From positions 186,001 to 250,000 of the forward strand of contig JAZDXN010000014.1 in NCBI GenBank assembly GCA_037013495.1: a stretch of 64,000 nt of DNA, written 5' to 3'. The notes beneath the pieces were generated by a model. The model saw only the letters and a list, made by a program, of their open reading frames with translations. It ran no database searches and was not told the DNA's origin. Positions within the stretch are counted from its first letter, which is position 1; each line of letters opens with the position of its first letter. Positions 43,341 through 57,240 of this stretch are shown piece after piece. The stretch is from Hippophae tibetana. Lineage: Eukaryota; Streptophyta; Magnoliopsida; Rosales; Elaeagnaceae. Made by a program: the position numbers and the translations under genes.

Positions 43341-46290
43341 TGATGTGTGCACATTAATTACAAATTGTACGGGAACAAAAGATAATTCACAACAAACGTT
43401 ACAATTATTTAAAATAAAATAGAACTCTTATGTATATGGATAAAAACAATCAAAAATAGAACGCATAGCACACATATAGTAAAAGAAAAATATCACATTA
43501 ATAGACAACTTTTAGCTACATATAAGTACATTAAATAACAAGTATGTAAAGAATTGTAAAAATTTTAATTAAAGTCTATGCATGTATGATGTGTACAAAT
43601 TAAATTACAATTCTACGGGAACAAAAGATAATTCACAACAAATGTTACAATTATTTAAACTAAAATAGAACTCTTGTTTGAATGGATAAAAACAATCAAA
43701 AATAAAACACATAGCACACACATAGTAAAACAAAAATATCACATTAATAGACAACTTTTAGCTACATATATGTACATTAAATAACAAGTATGTAAAGAAT
43801 TGTAAAACTTTTAATTAAAGTCTATGCATGTATGATGTGTGCAAATTAAATTACAATTCTACGGGAACAAAAGATAATTCACAACAAATGTTACAATTAT
43901 TTAAACTAAAATAGAACTCTTGTGTATATGGATAAAAACAATCAAAAATAGAACGCATAGCACACACATAGTAAAACAAAAATATCACATTAATAGACAA
44001 CTTTTAGCTACATATATGTACATTAAATAACAAGTATGTAAAGAATTGTAAAACTTTTAATTAAAGTCTATGCATGTATGATGTGTGCACATTAATTACA
44101 AATTGTACGGGAACAAAAGATAATTCACAACAAACGTTACAATTATTTAAAATAAAATAGAACTCTTATGTATATGGACAAAAACAATCAAAAATAGAAC
44201 GCATAGCACACATATAGTAAAAGAAAAATATCACATTAATAGACAACTTTTAGCTACATATAAGTACATTAAATAACAAGTATGTAAAGAATTGTAAAAC
44301 TTTTAATTAAAGTCTATGCATGTATGATGTGTGCAAATTAAATTACAATTCTACGGGAACAAAAGATAATTCACAACAAATGTTACAATTATTTAAACTA
44401 AAATAGAACTCTTGTTTGTATGGATAAAAACAATCAAAAATTGGACGCATAGCACACAAATAGTAAAACAAAAATATCACATTAATAGACAACTTTTAGC
44501 AAGAAATATGTACATTAAATAATAAATATGTAAAGAATTGTAAAACTTTTAATTAACGTCTTTGCATGTATGATTTGTGCAAATTAAATTCGAATTGAAC
44601 GGAAGCAACAAAAGATCATTCACAACAAACTTGACAATTATTTAAACTAAAATAGAATTCTTGTGTATATGGATAAAAACAATCAAAAATAGAACGCATA
44701 GCACACACATAGTAAAACAAAAATATCACATTAATAGACAACTTTTAGCAACAAATATGTACATTAAATAACAAGTATGTAAAGAATTGTAAAACTTTTA
44801 ATTAAAGTCTATGCATGTATGATGTGTGCAAATTAAATTACAATTCTACGGGAACAAAAGATAATTCAAAACAAATGTTACAATTATTTAAACTAAAATA
44901 GAACTCTTGTATGTATGGATAAAAAAAATCAAAAATAAAACACATACACAAACATAGTAAAACAAAAATATCACATTAATAGACAACTTTTAGCAACAAA
45001 TATGTACATTAAATAACAAGTATGTAAAGAATTGTAAAACTTTTAATTAAAGTCTATGCATGTATGATGTGTGCACATTAATTACAAATTGTACGGGAAC
45101 AAAATTTAATTCACAACAAACGTTACAATTATTTAAACTAAAATAGAACTCTTATATATATGGATAAAAACAATCAAAAATAGAACGCATAGCACACATA
45201 TAGTAAAACAAAAATATCACATTAATAGACAACTTTTAGCTACATATATGTACATTAAATAACAAGTATGTAAAGAATTGTAAAACTTTTAATTAAAGTC
45301 TATGCATGTAAGATGTGTGCAAATTAAATTAAAATTCTACGTGAACAAAAGATAATTCACAACAAATGTTACAATTATTTAAACTAAAATAGAATTCTTG
45401 TTTGTATGGATAAAAACAATCAAAAATAGGACGCATAGCACACACATAGTAAAACAAAAATATCACATTAATAGACAACTTTTAGCAACAAATATGTACA
45501 TTAAATAATAAATATGTAAAGAATTGTAAAACTTTTAATTAAAGTCTATGCATGTATGATGTGTGCAAATTAAATTACAATTCTACGGGAACAAAAGATA
45601 ATTCACAACAAATGTTACAATTATTTAAACTAAAATAGAACTCTTGTTTGTATGGATAAAAACAATCAAAAATTGGACGCATAGCACACAAATAGTAAAA
45701 CAAAAATATCACATTAATAGACAACTTTTAGCAAGAAATATGTACATTAAATAATAAATATGTAAAGAATTCTAAAACTTTTAATTAACGTCTTTGCATG
45801 TATGATTTGTGCAAATTAAATTCGAATTTAACGGAAGCAACAAAAGATCATTCACAACAAACTTGACAATTATTTAAACTAAAATAGAACTCTTGTGTAT
45901 ATGGATAAAAACAATCAAAAATAGAACGCATAGCACACACATAGTAAAACAAAAATATCACATTAATAGACAACTTTTAGCAACAAATATGTACATTAAA
46001 TAACAAGTATGTAAAGAATTGTAAAACTTTTAATTAAAGTCTATGCATGTATGATGTGTGCAAATTAAATTACAATTCTACGGGAACAAAAGATAATTCA
46101 AAACAAATGTTACAATTATTTAAACTAAAATAGAACTCTTGTATGTATGGATAAAAAAAATCAAAAATAAAACACATACACACACATAGTAAAACAAAAA
46201 TATCACATTAATAGACAACTTTTAGCAACAAATATGTACATTAAATAACAAGTATGTAAAGAATTGTAAAACTTTTAATTAAAGTCTATA
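43340..46290 (+). repeat. Long-range duplicated segment, left copy (partner at +9620 bp)
   Basis: Rare alleles reappear 9620 bp to the right (39 monomers): aattttaattaaag with gatgtgtacaaat at 43561 and 53181, cacatacacaaacatag at 44941 and 54561, ttcgaatttaacgg at 45821 and 55441, and aaagtctatacatg at 46281 and 55901. Inside it, two three-monomer units 738 bp apart share tataagtacatt at 43521 and 44259. Confidence 0.87.
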
Positions 46291-46624
46291 CATGTATGAT
46301 GTGTGCACATTAATTACAAATTGTACGGGAACAAAATTTAATTCACAACAAACGTTACAATTATTTAAACTAAAATAGAACTCTTATATATATGGATAAA
46401 AACAATCAAAAATAGAACGCATAGCACACATATAGTAAAACAAAAATATCACATTAATAGACAACTTTTAGCTACATATATGTACATTAAATAACAAGTA
46501 TGTAAAGAATTGTAAAACTTTTAATTAAAGTCTATGCATGTAAGATGTGTGCAAATTAAATTAAAATTCTACGGGAACAAAAGATAATTCACAACAAATG
46601 TTACAATTATTTAAACTAAAATAG

Positions 46625-48100
46625 AACTCTTGTTTGTATGGATAAAAACAATCAAAAATAGGACGCATAGCACACACATAGTAAAACAAAAATATCACAT
46701 TAATAGACAACTTTTAGTAACAAATATGTACATTAAATAATAAATATGTAAAGAATTGTAAAACTTTTAATTAACGTCTTTGCATGTATGATTTGTGCAA
46801 ATTAAATTACAATTCTACGGGAACAAAAGATAATTCACAACAAATGTTACAATTATTTAAACTCAAATAGAACTCTTGTGCATATGGATAAAAACAATCA
46901 AAAATAGAACGCATAGCACACACATAGTAAAACAAAAATATCACATTAATAGACAACTTTTAGCAACAAATATTTACATTAAATAACAAGTATGTAAAGA
47001 ATTGTAAAACTTTTAATTAAAGTCTATGCATGTATGATGTGTGCACATTAATTACAAATTGTACGGGAACAAAAGATAATTCACAACAAACGTTACAATT
47101 ATTTAAAATAAAATAGAACTCTTATGTATATGGATAAATACAATCAAAAATAGAACGCATAGCACACATATATTAAAACAAAAATATCACATTAATAGAC
47201 AACTTTTAGCTACATATATGTACATTAAATAACAAGTATGTAAAGAATTGTAAAACTTTTAATTAAAGTCTTTGCATGTATGATGTGTGCAAATTATATT
47301 ACAATTCTACGAGAAAAAAAGATAATTCACAACAAATGTTACAATTATTTAAACTAAAATAGAACTCTTGTTTGTATGGATAAAAACAATCAAAAATAGG
47401 ACGCATAGCACACACATAGTAAAACAAAAATATCACATTAATAGACAACTTTTAGTAACAAATATGTACATTAAATAATAAATATGTAAAGAATTGTAAA
47501 ACTTTTAATTAACGTCTTTGCATGTATGATTTGTGCAAATTAAATTACAATTCTACGGGAACAAAAGATAATTCACAACAAATGTTACAATTATTTAAAC
47601 TCAAATAGAACTCTTGTGCATATGGATAAAAACAATCAAAAATAGAACGCATAGCACACACATAGTAAAACAAAAATATCACATTAATAGACAACTTTTA
47701 GCAACAAATATTTACATTAAATAACAAGTATGTAAAGAATTGTAAAACTTTTAATTAAAGTCTATGCATGTATGATGTGTGCACATTAATTACAAATTGT
47801 ACGGGAACAAAAGATAATTCACAACAAACGTTACAATTATTTAAAATAAAATAGAACTCTTATGTATATGGATAAATACAATCAAAAATAGAACGCATAG
47901 CACACATATATTAAAACAAAAATATCACATTAATAGACAACTTTTAGCTACATATATGTACATTAAATAACAAGTATGTAAAGAATTGTAAAACTTTTAA
48001 TTAAAGTCTTTGCATGTATGATGTGTGCAAATTATATTACAATTCTACGAGAAAAAAAGATAATTCACAACAAATGTTACAATTATTTAAACTAAAATAG
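46625..48100 (+). repeat. Three-monomer tandem duplication, 738 bp, two units
   Basis: The markers actcaaatagaactcttgtg (46861 and 47599), ttttagtaacaaatatg, ggataaatacaatc and gagaaaaaaagata (47311 and 48049) all recur 738 bp apart. The trimer occurs as a single copy near 57480-58200 and again near 61910-62630, so the tandem doubling is local. Confidence 0.88.
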
Positions 48101-48249
48101 AACTCTTATGTATATGGATAAAAACAATCAAAAATAGAACGCATAGCACACATATAGTAAAAGAAAAATATCACATTAATAGACAACTTTTAGCTACATA
48201 TATGTACATTAAATAACAAGTATGTAAAGAATTGTAAAACTTTTAATTA

Positions 48250-50474
48250 AAGTCTATGCATGTATGATGTGTGCAAATTAAATTACAATTCTACGGGAAC
48301 AAAAGATAATTCAAAACAAATGTTACAATTATTTAAACTAAAATAGAACTCTTGTATGTATGGATAAAAAAAATCAAAAATAAAACACATACACAGACAT
48401 AGTAAAACAAAAATATCACATTAATAGACAACTTTTAGCAACAAATATGTACATTAAATAACAAGTATGTAAAGAATTGTAAAACTTTTAATTAAAGTCT
48501 ATGCATGTATGATGTGTGCACATTAATTACAAATTGTACGGGAACAAAATTTAATTCACAACAAACGTTACAATTATTAAACTAAAATAGAACTCTTATA
48601 TATATGGATAAAAACAATCAAAAATAGAACGCATAGCACACATATAGTAAAACAAAAATATCACATTAATAGACAACTTTTAGCTACATATATGTACATT
48701 AAATAACAAGTATGTAAAGAATTGTAAAACTTTTAATTAAAGTCTATGCATGTAAGATGTGTGCAAATTAAATTAAAATTCTACGGGAACAAAAGATAAT
48801 TCACAACAAATGTTACAATTATTTAAACTAAAATAGAACTCTTGTTTGTATGGATAAAAACAATCAAAAATTGGACGCATAGCACACAAATAGTAAAACA
48901 AAAATATCACATTAATAGACAACTTTTAGCAAGAAATATGTACATTAAATAATAAATATGTAAAGAATTGTAAAACTTTTAATTAACGTCTTTGCATGTA
49001 TGATTTGTGCAAATTAAATTCGAATTGAACGGAAGCAACAAAAGATCATTCACAACAAACTTGACAATTATTTAAACTAAAATAGAATTCTTGTGTATAT
49101 GGATAAAAACAATCAAAAATAGAACGCATAGCACACACATAGTAAAACAAAAATATCACATTAATAGACAACTTTTAGCAACAAATATGTACATTAAATA
49201 ACAAGTATGTAAAGAATTGTAAAACTTTTAATTAAAGTCTATGCATGTATGATGTGTGCAAATTAAATTACAATTCTACGGGAACAAAAGATAATTCAAA
49301 ACAAATGTTACAATTATTTAAACTAAAATAGAACTCTTGTATGTATGGATAAAAAAAATCAAAAATAAAACACATACACACACATAGTAAAACAAAAATA
49401 TCACATTAATAGACAACTTTTAGCAACAAATATGTACATTAAATAACAAGTATGTAAAGAATTGTAAAACTTTTAATTAAAGTCTATGCATGTATGATGT
49501 GTGCACATTAATTACAAATTGTACGGGAACAAAAGATAATTCACAACAAATGTTACAATTATTTAAACTAAAATAGAACTCTTATGTATATGGATAAAAA
49601 CAATCAAAAATAGAACGCATAGCACACATATAGTACAAGAAAAATATCACATTAATAGACAACCTTTAGCTACATATATGTACATTAAATAACAAGTATG
49701 TAAAGAATTGTAAAACATTTAATTAAAGTCTATGCATGTATGATGTGTGCAAATTAAATTAAAATTCTACGGGAACAAAAGATAATTCACAACAAATGTT
49801 ACAATTATTTAAACTAAAATAGAATTCTTGTTTGTATGGATAAAAACAATCAAAAATAGGACGCATAGCACACACATAGTAAAACAAAAAATATCACATT
49901 AATAGACAACTTTTAGCAACAAATATGTACATTAAATAATAAATATGTAAAGAATTGTAAAACTTTTAATTAAAGTCTATGCATGTATGATGTGTGCAAA
50001 TTAAATTACAATTCTACGGGAACAAAAGATAATTCACAACAAATGTTACAATTATTTAAACTAAAATAGAACTCTTGTTTGTATGGATAAAAACAATCAA
50101 AAATTGGACGCATAGCACACAAATAGTAAAACAAAAATATCACATTAATAGACAACTTTTAGCAAGAAATATGTACATTAAATAATAAATATGTAAAGAA
50201 TTCTAAAACTTTTAATTAACATCTTTGCATGTATGATTTGTGCAAATTAAATTCGAATTTAACGGAAGCAACAAAAGATCATTCACAACAAACTTGACAA
50301 TTATTTAAACTAAAATAGAACTCTTGTGTATATGGATAAAAACAATCAAAAATAGAACGCATAGCACACATAGCACACATAGTAAAACAAAAATATCACA
50401 TTAATAGACAACTTTTAGCAACAAATATGTACATTAAATAACAAGTATGTAAAGAATTGTAAAACTTTTAATTA
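48250..50474 (+). repeat. Nine-monomer tandem duplication, unit 1 (2225 bp)
   Basis: Five private features recur at exactly +2225: cacatacacagacatag (48391 and 50616 on the same inner anchor), the 1-bp-shorter caattattaaac (48571 and 50796), tagtacaagaaaaatatc (49631 and 51856), a six-A run in acaaaaaatatcac (about 49884 and 52109) and the 10-bp insertion in atagcacacatagcacac (50361 and 52586). Confidence 0.9.
50361..50383 (+). repeat. 10-bp insertion: doubled ATAGCACACA word
   Basis: Here the usual gcatagcacacacatag is replaced by gcatagcacacatagcac followed by acatag, a local tandem doubling of a short word. The same change is present exactly 2225 bp to the right at 52586. The doubling therefore predates the nine-monomer duplication, which helps order the two events. 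Confidence 0.85.
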
Positions 50475-52700
50475 AAGTCTATGCATGTATGATGTGTGCA
50501 AATTAAATTACAATTCTACGGGAACAAAAGATAATTCAAAACAAATGTTACAATTATTTAAACTAAAATAGAACTCTTGTATGTATGGATAAAAAAAATC
50601 AAAAATAAAACACATACACAGACATAGTAAAACAAAAATATCACATTAATAGACAACTTTTAGCAACAAATATGTACATTAAATAACAAGTATGTAAAGA
50701 ATTGTAAAACTTTTAATTAAAGTCTATGCATGTATGATGTGTGCACATTAATTACAAATTGTACGGGAACAAAATTTAATTCACAACAAACGTTACAATT
50801 ATTAAACTAAAATAGAACTCTTATATATATGGATAAAAACAATCAAAAATAGAACGCATAGCACACATATAGTAAAACAAAAATATCACATTAATAGACA
50901 ACTTTTAGCTACATATATGTACATTAAATAACAAGTATGTAAAGAATTGTAAAACTTTTAATTAAAGTCTATGCATGTAAGATGTGTGCAAATTAAATTA
51001 AAATTCTACGGGAACAAAAGATAATTCACAACAAATGTTACAATTATTTAAACTAAAATAGAACTCTTGTTTGTATGGATAAAAACAATCAAAAATTGGA
51101 CGCATAGCACACAAATAGTAAAACAAAAATATCACATTAATAGACAACTTTTAGCAAGAAATATGTACATTAAATAATAAATATGTAAAGAATTGTAAAA
51201 CTTTTAATTAACGTCTTTGCATGTATGATTTGTGCAAATTAAATTCGAATTGAACGGAAGCAACAAAAGATCATTCACAACAAACTTGACAATTATTTAA
51301 ACTAAAATAGAATTCTTGTGTATATGGATAAAAACAATCAAAAATAGAACGCATAGCACACACATAGTAAAACAAAAATATCACATTAATAGACAACTTT
51401 TAGCAACAAATATGTACATTAAATAACAAGTATGTAAAGAATTGTAAAACTTTTAATTAAAGTCTATGCATGTATGATGTGTGCAAATTAAATTACAATT
51501 CTACGGGAACAAAAGATAATTCAAAACAAATGTTACAATTATTTAAACTAAAATAGAACTCTTGTATGTATGGATAAAAAAAATCAAAAATAAAACACAT
51601 ACACACACATAGTAAAACAAAAATATCACATTAATAGACAACTTTTAGCAACAAATATGTACATTAAATAACAAGTATGTAAAGAATTGTAAAACTTTTA
51701 ATTAAAGTCTATGCATGTATGATGTGTGCACATTAATTACAAATTGTACGGGAACAAAAGATAATTCACAACAAATGTTACAATTATTTAAACTAAAATA
51801 GAACTCTTATGTATATGGATAAAAACAATCAAAAATAGAACGCATAGCACACATATAGTACAAGAAAAATATCACATTAATAGACAACCTTTAGCTACAT
51901 ATATGTACATTAAATAACAAGTATGTAAAGAATTGTAAAACATTTAATTAAAGTCTATGCATGTATGATGTGTGCAAATTAAATTAAAATTCTACGGGAA
52001 CAAAAGATAATTCACAACAAATGTTACAATTATTTAAACTAAAATAGAATTCTTGTTTGTATGGATAAAAACAATCAAAAATAGGACGCATAGCACACAC
52101 ATAGTAAAACAAAAAATATCACATTAATAGACAACTTTTAGCAACAAATATGTACATTAAATAATAAATATGTAAAGAATTGTAAAACTTTTAATTAAAG
52201 TCTATGCATGTATGATGTGTGCAAATTAAATTACAATTCTACGGGAACAAAAGATAATTCACAACAAATGTTACAATTATTTAAACTAAAATAGAACTCT
52301 TGTTTGTATGGATAAAAACAATCAAAAATTGGACGCATAGCACACAAATAGTAAAACAAAAATATCACATTAATAGACAACTTTTAGCAAGAAATATGTA
52401 CATTAAATAATAAATATGTAAAGAATTCTAAAACTTTTAATTAACATCTTTGCATGTATGATTTGTGCAAATTAAATTCGAATTTAACGGAAGCAACAAA
52501 AGATCATTCACAACAAACTTGACAATTATTTAAACTAAAATAGAACTCTTGTGTATATGGATAAAAACAATCAAAAATAGAACGCATAGCACACATAGCA
52601 CACATAGTAAAACAAAAATATCACATTAATAGACAACTTTTAGCAACAAATATGTACATTAAATAACAAGTATGTAAAGAATTGTAAAACTTTTAATTAA
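50475..52700 (+). repeat. Nine-monomer tandem duplication, unit 2 (2225 bp)
   Basis: This is the right-hand copy of the 2225-bp unit; all the private features of unit 1 are present. It ends where a gcaaataaaattac allele (about 52724) replaces the expected gcaaattaaattac. A third, looser relative lies near 58.5-60.6 kb, where tagtacaagaaaaatatc recurs at 59748 but the 10-bp insertion is absent. Confidence 0.9.
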
Positions 52701-52959
52701 AGTCTATGCATGTATGATGTGTGCAAATAAAATTACAATTCTACGGGAACAAAAGATAATTCACAACAAATGTTACAATTATTTAAACTAAAATAGAACT
52801 CTTATATATATGGATAAAAACAATCAAAAATAGAACGCATAGCACACATATAGTAAAACAAAAATATCACATTAATAGACAACTTTTAGCTACATATATG
52901 TACATTAAATAACAAGTATGTAAAGAATTGTAAATCTTTTAATTAAAGTCTATGCATGT

Positions 52960-55910
52960 ATGATGTGTGCACATTAATTACAAATTGTACGGGAACAAAA
53001 GATAATTCACAACAAACGTTACAATTATTTAAAATAAAATAGAACTCTTATATATATGGATAAAAACAATCAAAAATAGAACGCATAGCACACATATAGT
53101 AAAAGAAAAATATCACATTAATAGACAACTTTTAGCTACATATAAGTACATTAAATAACAAGTATGTAAAGAATTGTAAAAATTTTAATTAAAGTCTATG
53201 CATGTATGATGTGTACAAATTAAATTACAATTCTACGGGAACAAAAGATAATTCACAACAAATGTTACAATTATTTAAACTAAAATAGAACTCTTGTTTG
53301 AATGGATAAAAACAATCAAAAATAAAACACATAGCACACACATAGTAAAACAAAAATATCACATTAATAGACAACTTTTAGCTACATATATGTACATTAA
53401 ATAACAAGTATGTAAAGAATTGTAAAACTTTTAATTAAAGTCTATGCATGTATGATGTGTGCAAATTAAATTACAATTCTACGGGAACAAAAGATAATTC
53501 ACAACAAATGTTACAATTATTTAAACTAAAATAGAACTCTTGTGTATATGGATAAAAACAATCAAAAATAGAACGCATAGCACACACATAGTAAAACAAA
53601 AATATCACATTAATAGACAACTTTTAGCTACATATATGTACATTAAATAACAAGTATGTAAAGAATTGTAAAACTTTTAATTAAAGTCTATGCATGTATG
53701 ATGTGTGCACATTAATTACAAATTGTACGGGAACAAAAGATAATTCACAACAAACGTTACAATTATTTAAAATAAAATAGAACTCTTATGTATATGGATA
53801 AAAACAATCAAAAATAGAACGCATAGCACACATATAGTAAAAGAAAAATATCACATTAATAGACAACTTTTAGCTACATATAAGTACATTAAATAACAAG
53901 TATGTAAAGAATTGTAAAACTTTTAATTAAAGTCTATGCATGTATGATGTGTGCAAATTAAATTACAATTCTACGGGAACAAAAGATAATTCACAACAAA
54001 TGTTACAATTATTTAAACTAAAATAGAACTCTTGTTTGTATGGATAAAAACAATCAAAAATTGGACGCATAGCACACAAATAGTAAAACAAAAATATCAC
54101 ATTAATAGACAACTTTTAGCACGAAATATGTACATTAAATAATAAATATGTAAAGAATTGTAAAACTTTTAATTAACGTCTTTGCATGTATGATTTGTGC
54201 AAATTAAATTCGAATTGAACGGAAGCAACAAAAGATCATTCACAACAAACTTGACAATTATTTAAACTAAAATAGAATTCTTGTGTATATGGATAAAAAC
54301 AATCAAAAATAGAACGCATAGCACACACATAGTAAAACAAAAATATCACATTAATAGACAACTTTTAGCAACAAATATGTACATTAAATAACAAGTATGT
54401 AAAGAATTGTAAAACTTTTAATTAAAGTCTATGCATGTATGATGTGTGCAAATTAAATTACAATTCTACGGGAACAAAAGATAATTCAAAACAAATGTTA
54501 CAATTATTTAAACTAAAATAGAACTCTTGTATGTATGGATAAAAAAAATCAAAAATAAAACACATACACAAACATAGTAAAACAAAAATATCACATTAAT
54601 AGACAACTTTTAGCAACAAATATGTACATTAAATAACAAGTATGTAAAGAATTGTAAAACTTTTAATTAAAGTCTATGCATGTATGATGTGTGCACATTA
54701 ATTACAAATTGTACGGGAACAAAATTTAATTCACAACAAACGTTACAATTATTTAAACTAAAATAGAACTCTTATATATATGGATAAAAACAATCAAAAA
54801 TAGAACGCATAGCACACATATAGTAAAACAAAAATATCACATTAATAGACAACTTTTAGCTACATATATGTACATTAAATAACAAGTATGTAAAGAATTG
54901 TAAAACTTTTAATTAAAGTCTATGCATGTAAGATGTGTGCAAATTAAATTAAAATTCTACGGGAACAAAAGATAATTCACAACAAATGTTACAATTATTT
55001 AAACTAAAATAGAATTCTTGTTTGTATGGATAAAAACAATCAAAAATAGGACGCATAGCACACACATAGTAAAACAAAAATATCACATTAATAGACAACT
55101 TTTAGCAACAAATATGTACATTAAATAATAAATATGTAAAGAATTGTAAAACTTTTAATTAAAGTCTATGCATGTATGATGTGTGCAAATTAAATTACAA
55201 TTCTACGGGAACAAAAGATAATTCACAACAAATGTTACAATTATTTAAACTAAAATAGAACTCTTGTTTGTATGGATAAAAACAATCAAAAATTGGACGC
55301 ATAGCACACAAATAGTAAAACAAAAATATCACATTAATAGACAACTTTTAGCAAGAAATATGTACATTAAATAATAAATATGTAAAGAATTCTAAAACTT
55401 TTAATTAACGTCTTTGCATGTATGATTTGTGCAAATTAAATTCGAATTTAACGGAAGCAACAAAAGATCATTCACAACAAACTTGACAATTATTTAAACT
55501 AAAATAGAACTCTTGTGTATATGGATAAAAACAATCAAAAATAGAACGCATAGCACACACATAGTAAAACAAAAATATCACATTAATAGACAACTTTTAG
55601 CAACAAATATGTACATTAAATAACAAGTATGTAAAGAATTGTAAAACTTTTAATTAAAGTCTATGCATGTATGATGTGTGCAAATTAAATTACAATTCTA
55701 CGGGAACAAAAGATAATTCAAAACAAATGTTACAATTATTTAAACTAAAATAGAACTCTTGTATGTATGGATAAAAAAAATCAAAAATAAAACACATACA
55801 CACACATAGTAAAACAAAAATATCACATTAATAGACAACTTTTAGCAACAAATATGTACATTAAATAACAAGTATGTAAAGAATTGTAAAACTTTTAATT
55901 AAAGTCTATA
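52960..55910 (+). repeat. Long-range duplicated segment, right copy (partner at -9620 bp)
   Basis: It is collinear with 43340-46290, with rare alleles matching at an exact 9620-bp offset. Small differences, such as agcacgaaatatg near 54120, show that the copies have begun to diverge. To its right the match continues with an added 1232 bp, so the tandem 1232-bp duplication arose within this copy. Confidence 0.87.
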
Positions 55911-57240
55911 CATGTATGATGTGTGCACATTAATTACAAATTGTACGGGAACAAAATTTAATTCACAACAAACGTTACAATTATTTAAACTAAAATAGAA
56001 CTCTTATATATATGGATAAAAACAATCAAAAATAGAACGCATAGCACACATATAGTAAAACAAAAATATCACATTAATAGACAACTTTTAGCTACATATA
56101 TGTACATTAAATAACAAGTATGTAAAGAATTGTAAAACTTTTAATTAAAGTCTATGCATGTAAGATGTGTGCAAATTAAATTAAAATTCTACGGGAACAA
56201 AAGATAATTCACAACAAATGTTACAATTATTTAAACTAAAATAGAATTCTTGTTTGTATGGATAAAACCAATCAAAAATAGGACGCATAGCACACACATA
56301 GTAAAACAAAAATATCACATTAATAGACAACTTTTAGCAACAAATATGTACATTAAATAATAAATATGTAAAGAATTGTAAAACTTTTAATTAAAGTCTA
56401 TGCATGTATGATGTGTGCAAATTAAATTACAATTCTACGGGAACAAAAGATAATTCACAACAAATGTTACAATTATTTAAACTAAAATAGAACTCTTGTT
56501 TGTATGGATAAAAACAATCAAAAATTGGACGCATAGCACACAAATAGTAAAACAAAAATATCACATTAATAGACAACTTTTAGCAAGAAATATGTACATT
56601 AAATAATAAATATGTAAAGAATTCTAAAACTTTTAATTAACGTCTTTGCATGTATGATTTGTGCAAATTAAATTCGAATTTAACGGAAGCAACAAAAGAT
56701 CATTCACAACAAACTTGACAATTATTTAAACTAAAATAGAACTCTTGTGTATATGGATAAAAACAATCAAAAATAGAACGCATAGCACACACATAGTAAA
56801 ACAAAAATATCACATTAATAGACAACTTTTAGCAACAAATATGTACATTAAATAACAAGTATGTAAAGAATTGTAAAACTTTTAATTAAAGTCTATGCAT
56901 GTATGATGTGTGCAAATTAAATTACAATTCTACGGGAACAAAAGATAATTCAAAACAAATGTTACAATTATTTAAACTAAAATAGAACTCTTGTATGTAT
57001 GGATAAAAAAAATCAAAAATAAAACACATACACACACATAGTAAAACAAAAATATCACATTAATAGACAACTTTTAGCAACAAATATGTACATTAAATAA
57101 CAAGTATGTAAAGAATTGTAAAACTTTTAATTAAAGTCTATACATGTATGATGTGTGCACATTAATTACAAATTGTACGGGAACAAAATTTAATTCACAA
57201 CAAACGTTACAATTATTTAAACTAAAATAGAACTCTTATA
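54780..57240 (+). repeat. Five-monomer tandem duplication, 1232 bp, two units
   Basis: Markers recur 1232 bp apart: agaattcttgtttg at 55011 and 56243, ttcgaatttaacgg at 55441 and 56673, and aaagtctatacatg at 55901 and 57133. The only difference noticed is ggataaaaccaatc near 56266. After the second unit the order resumes as in 46.3 kb onward, at offset 10852 (9620 plus 1232). Confidence 0.88.
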
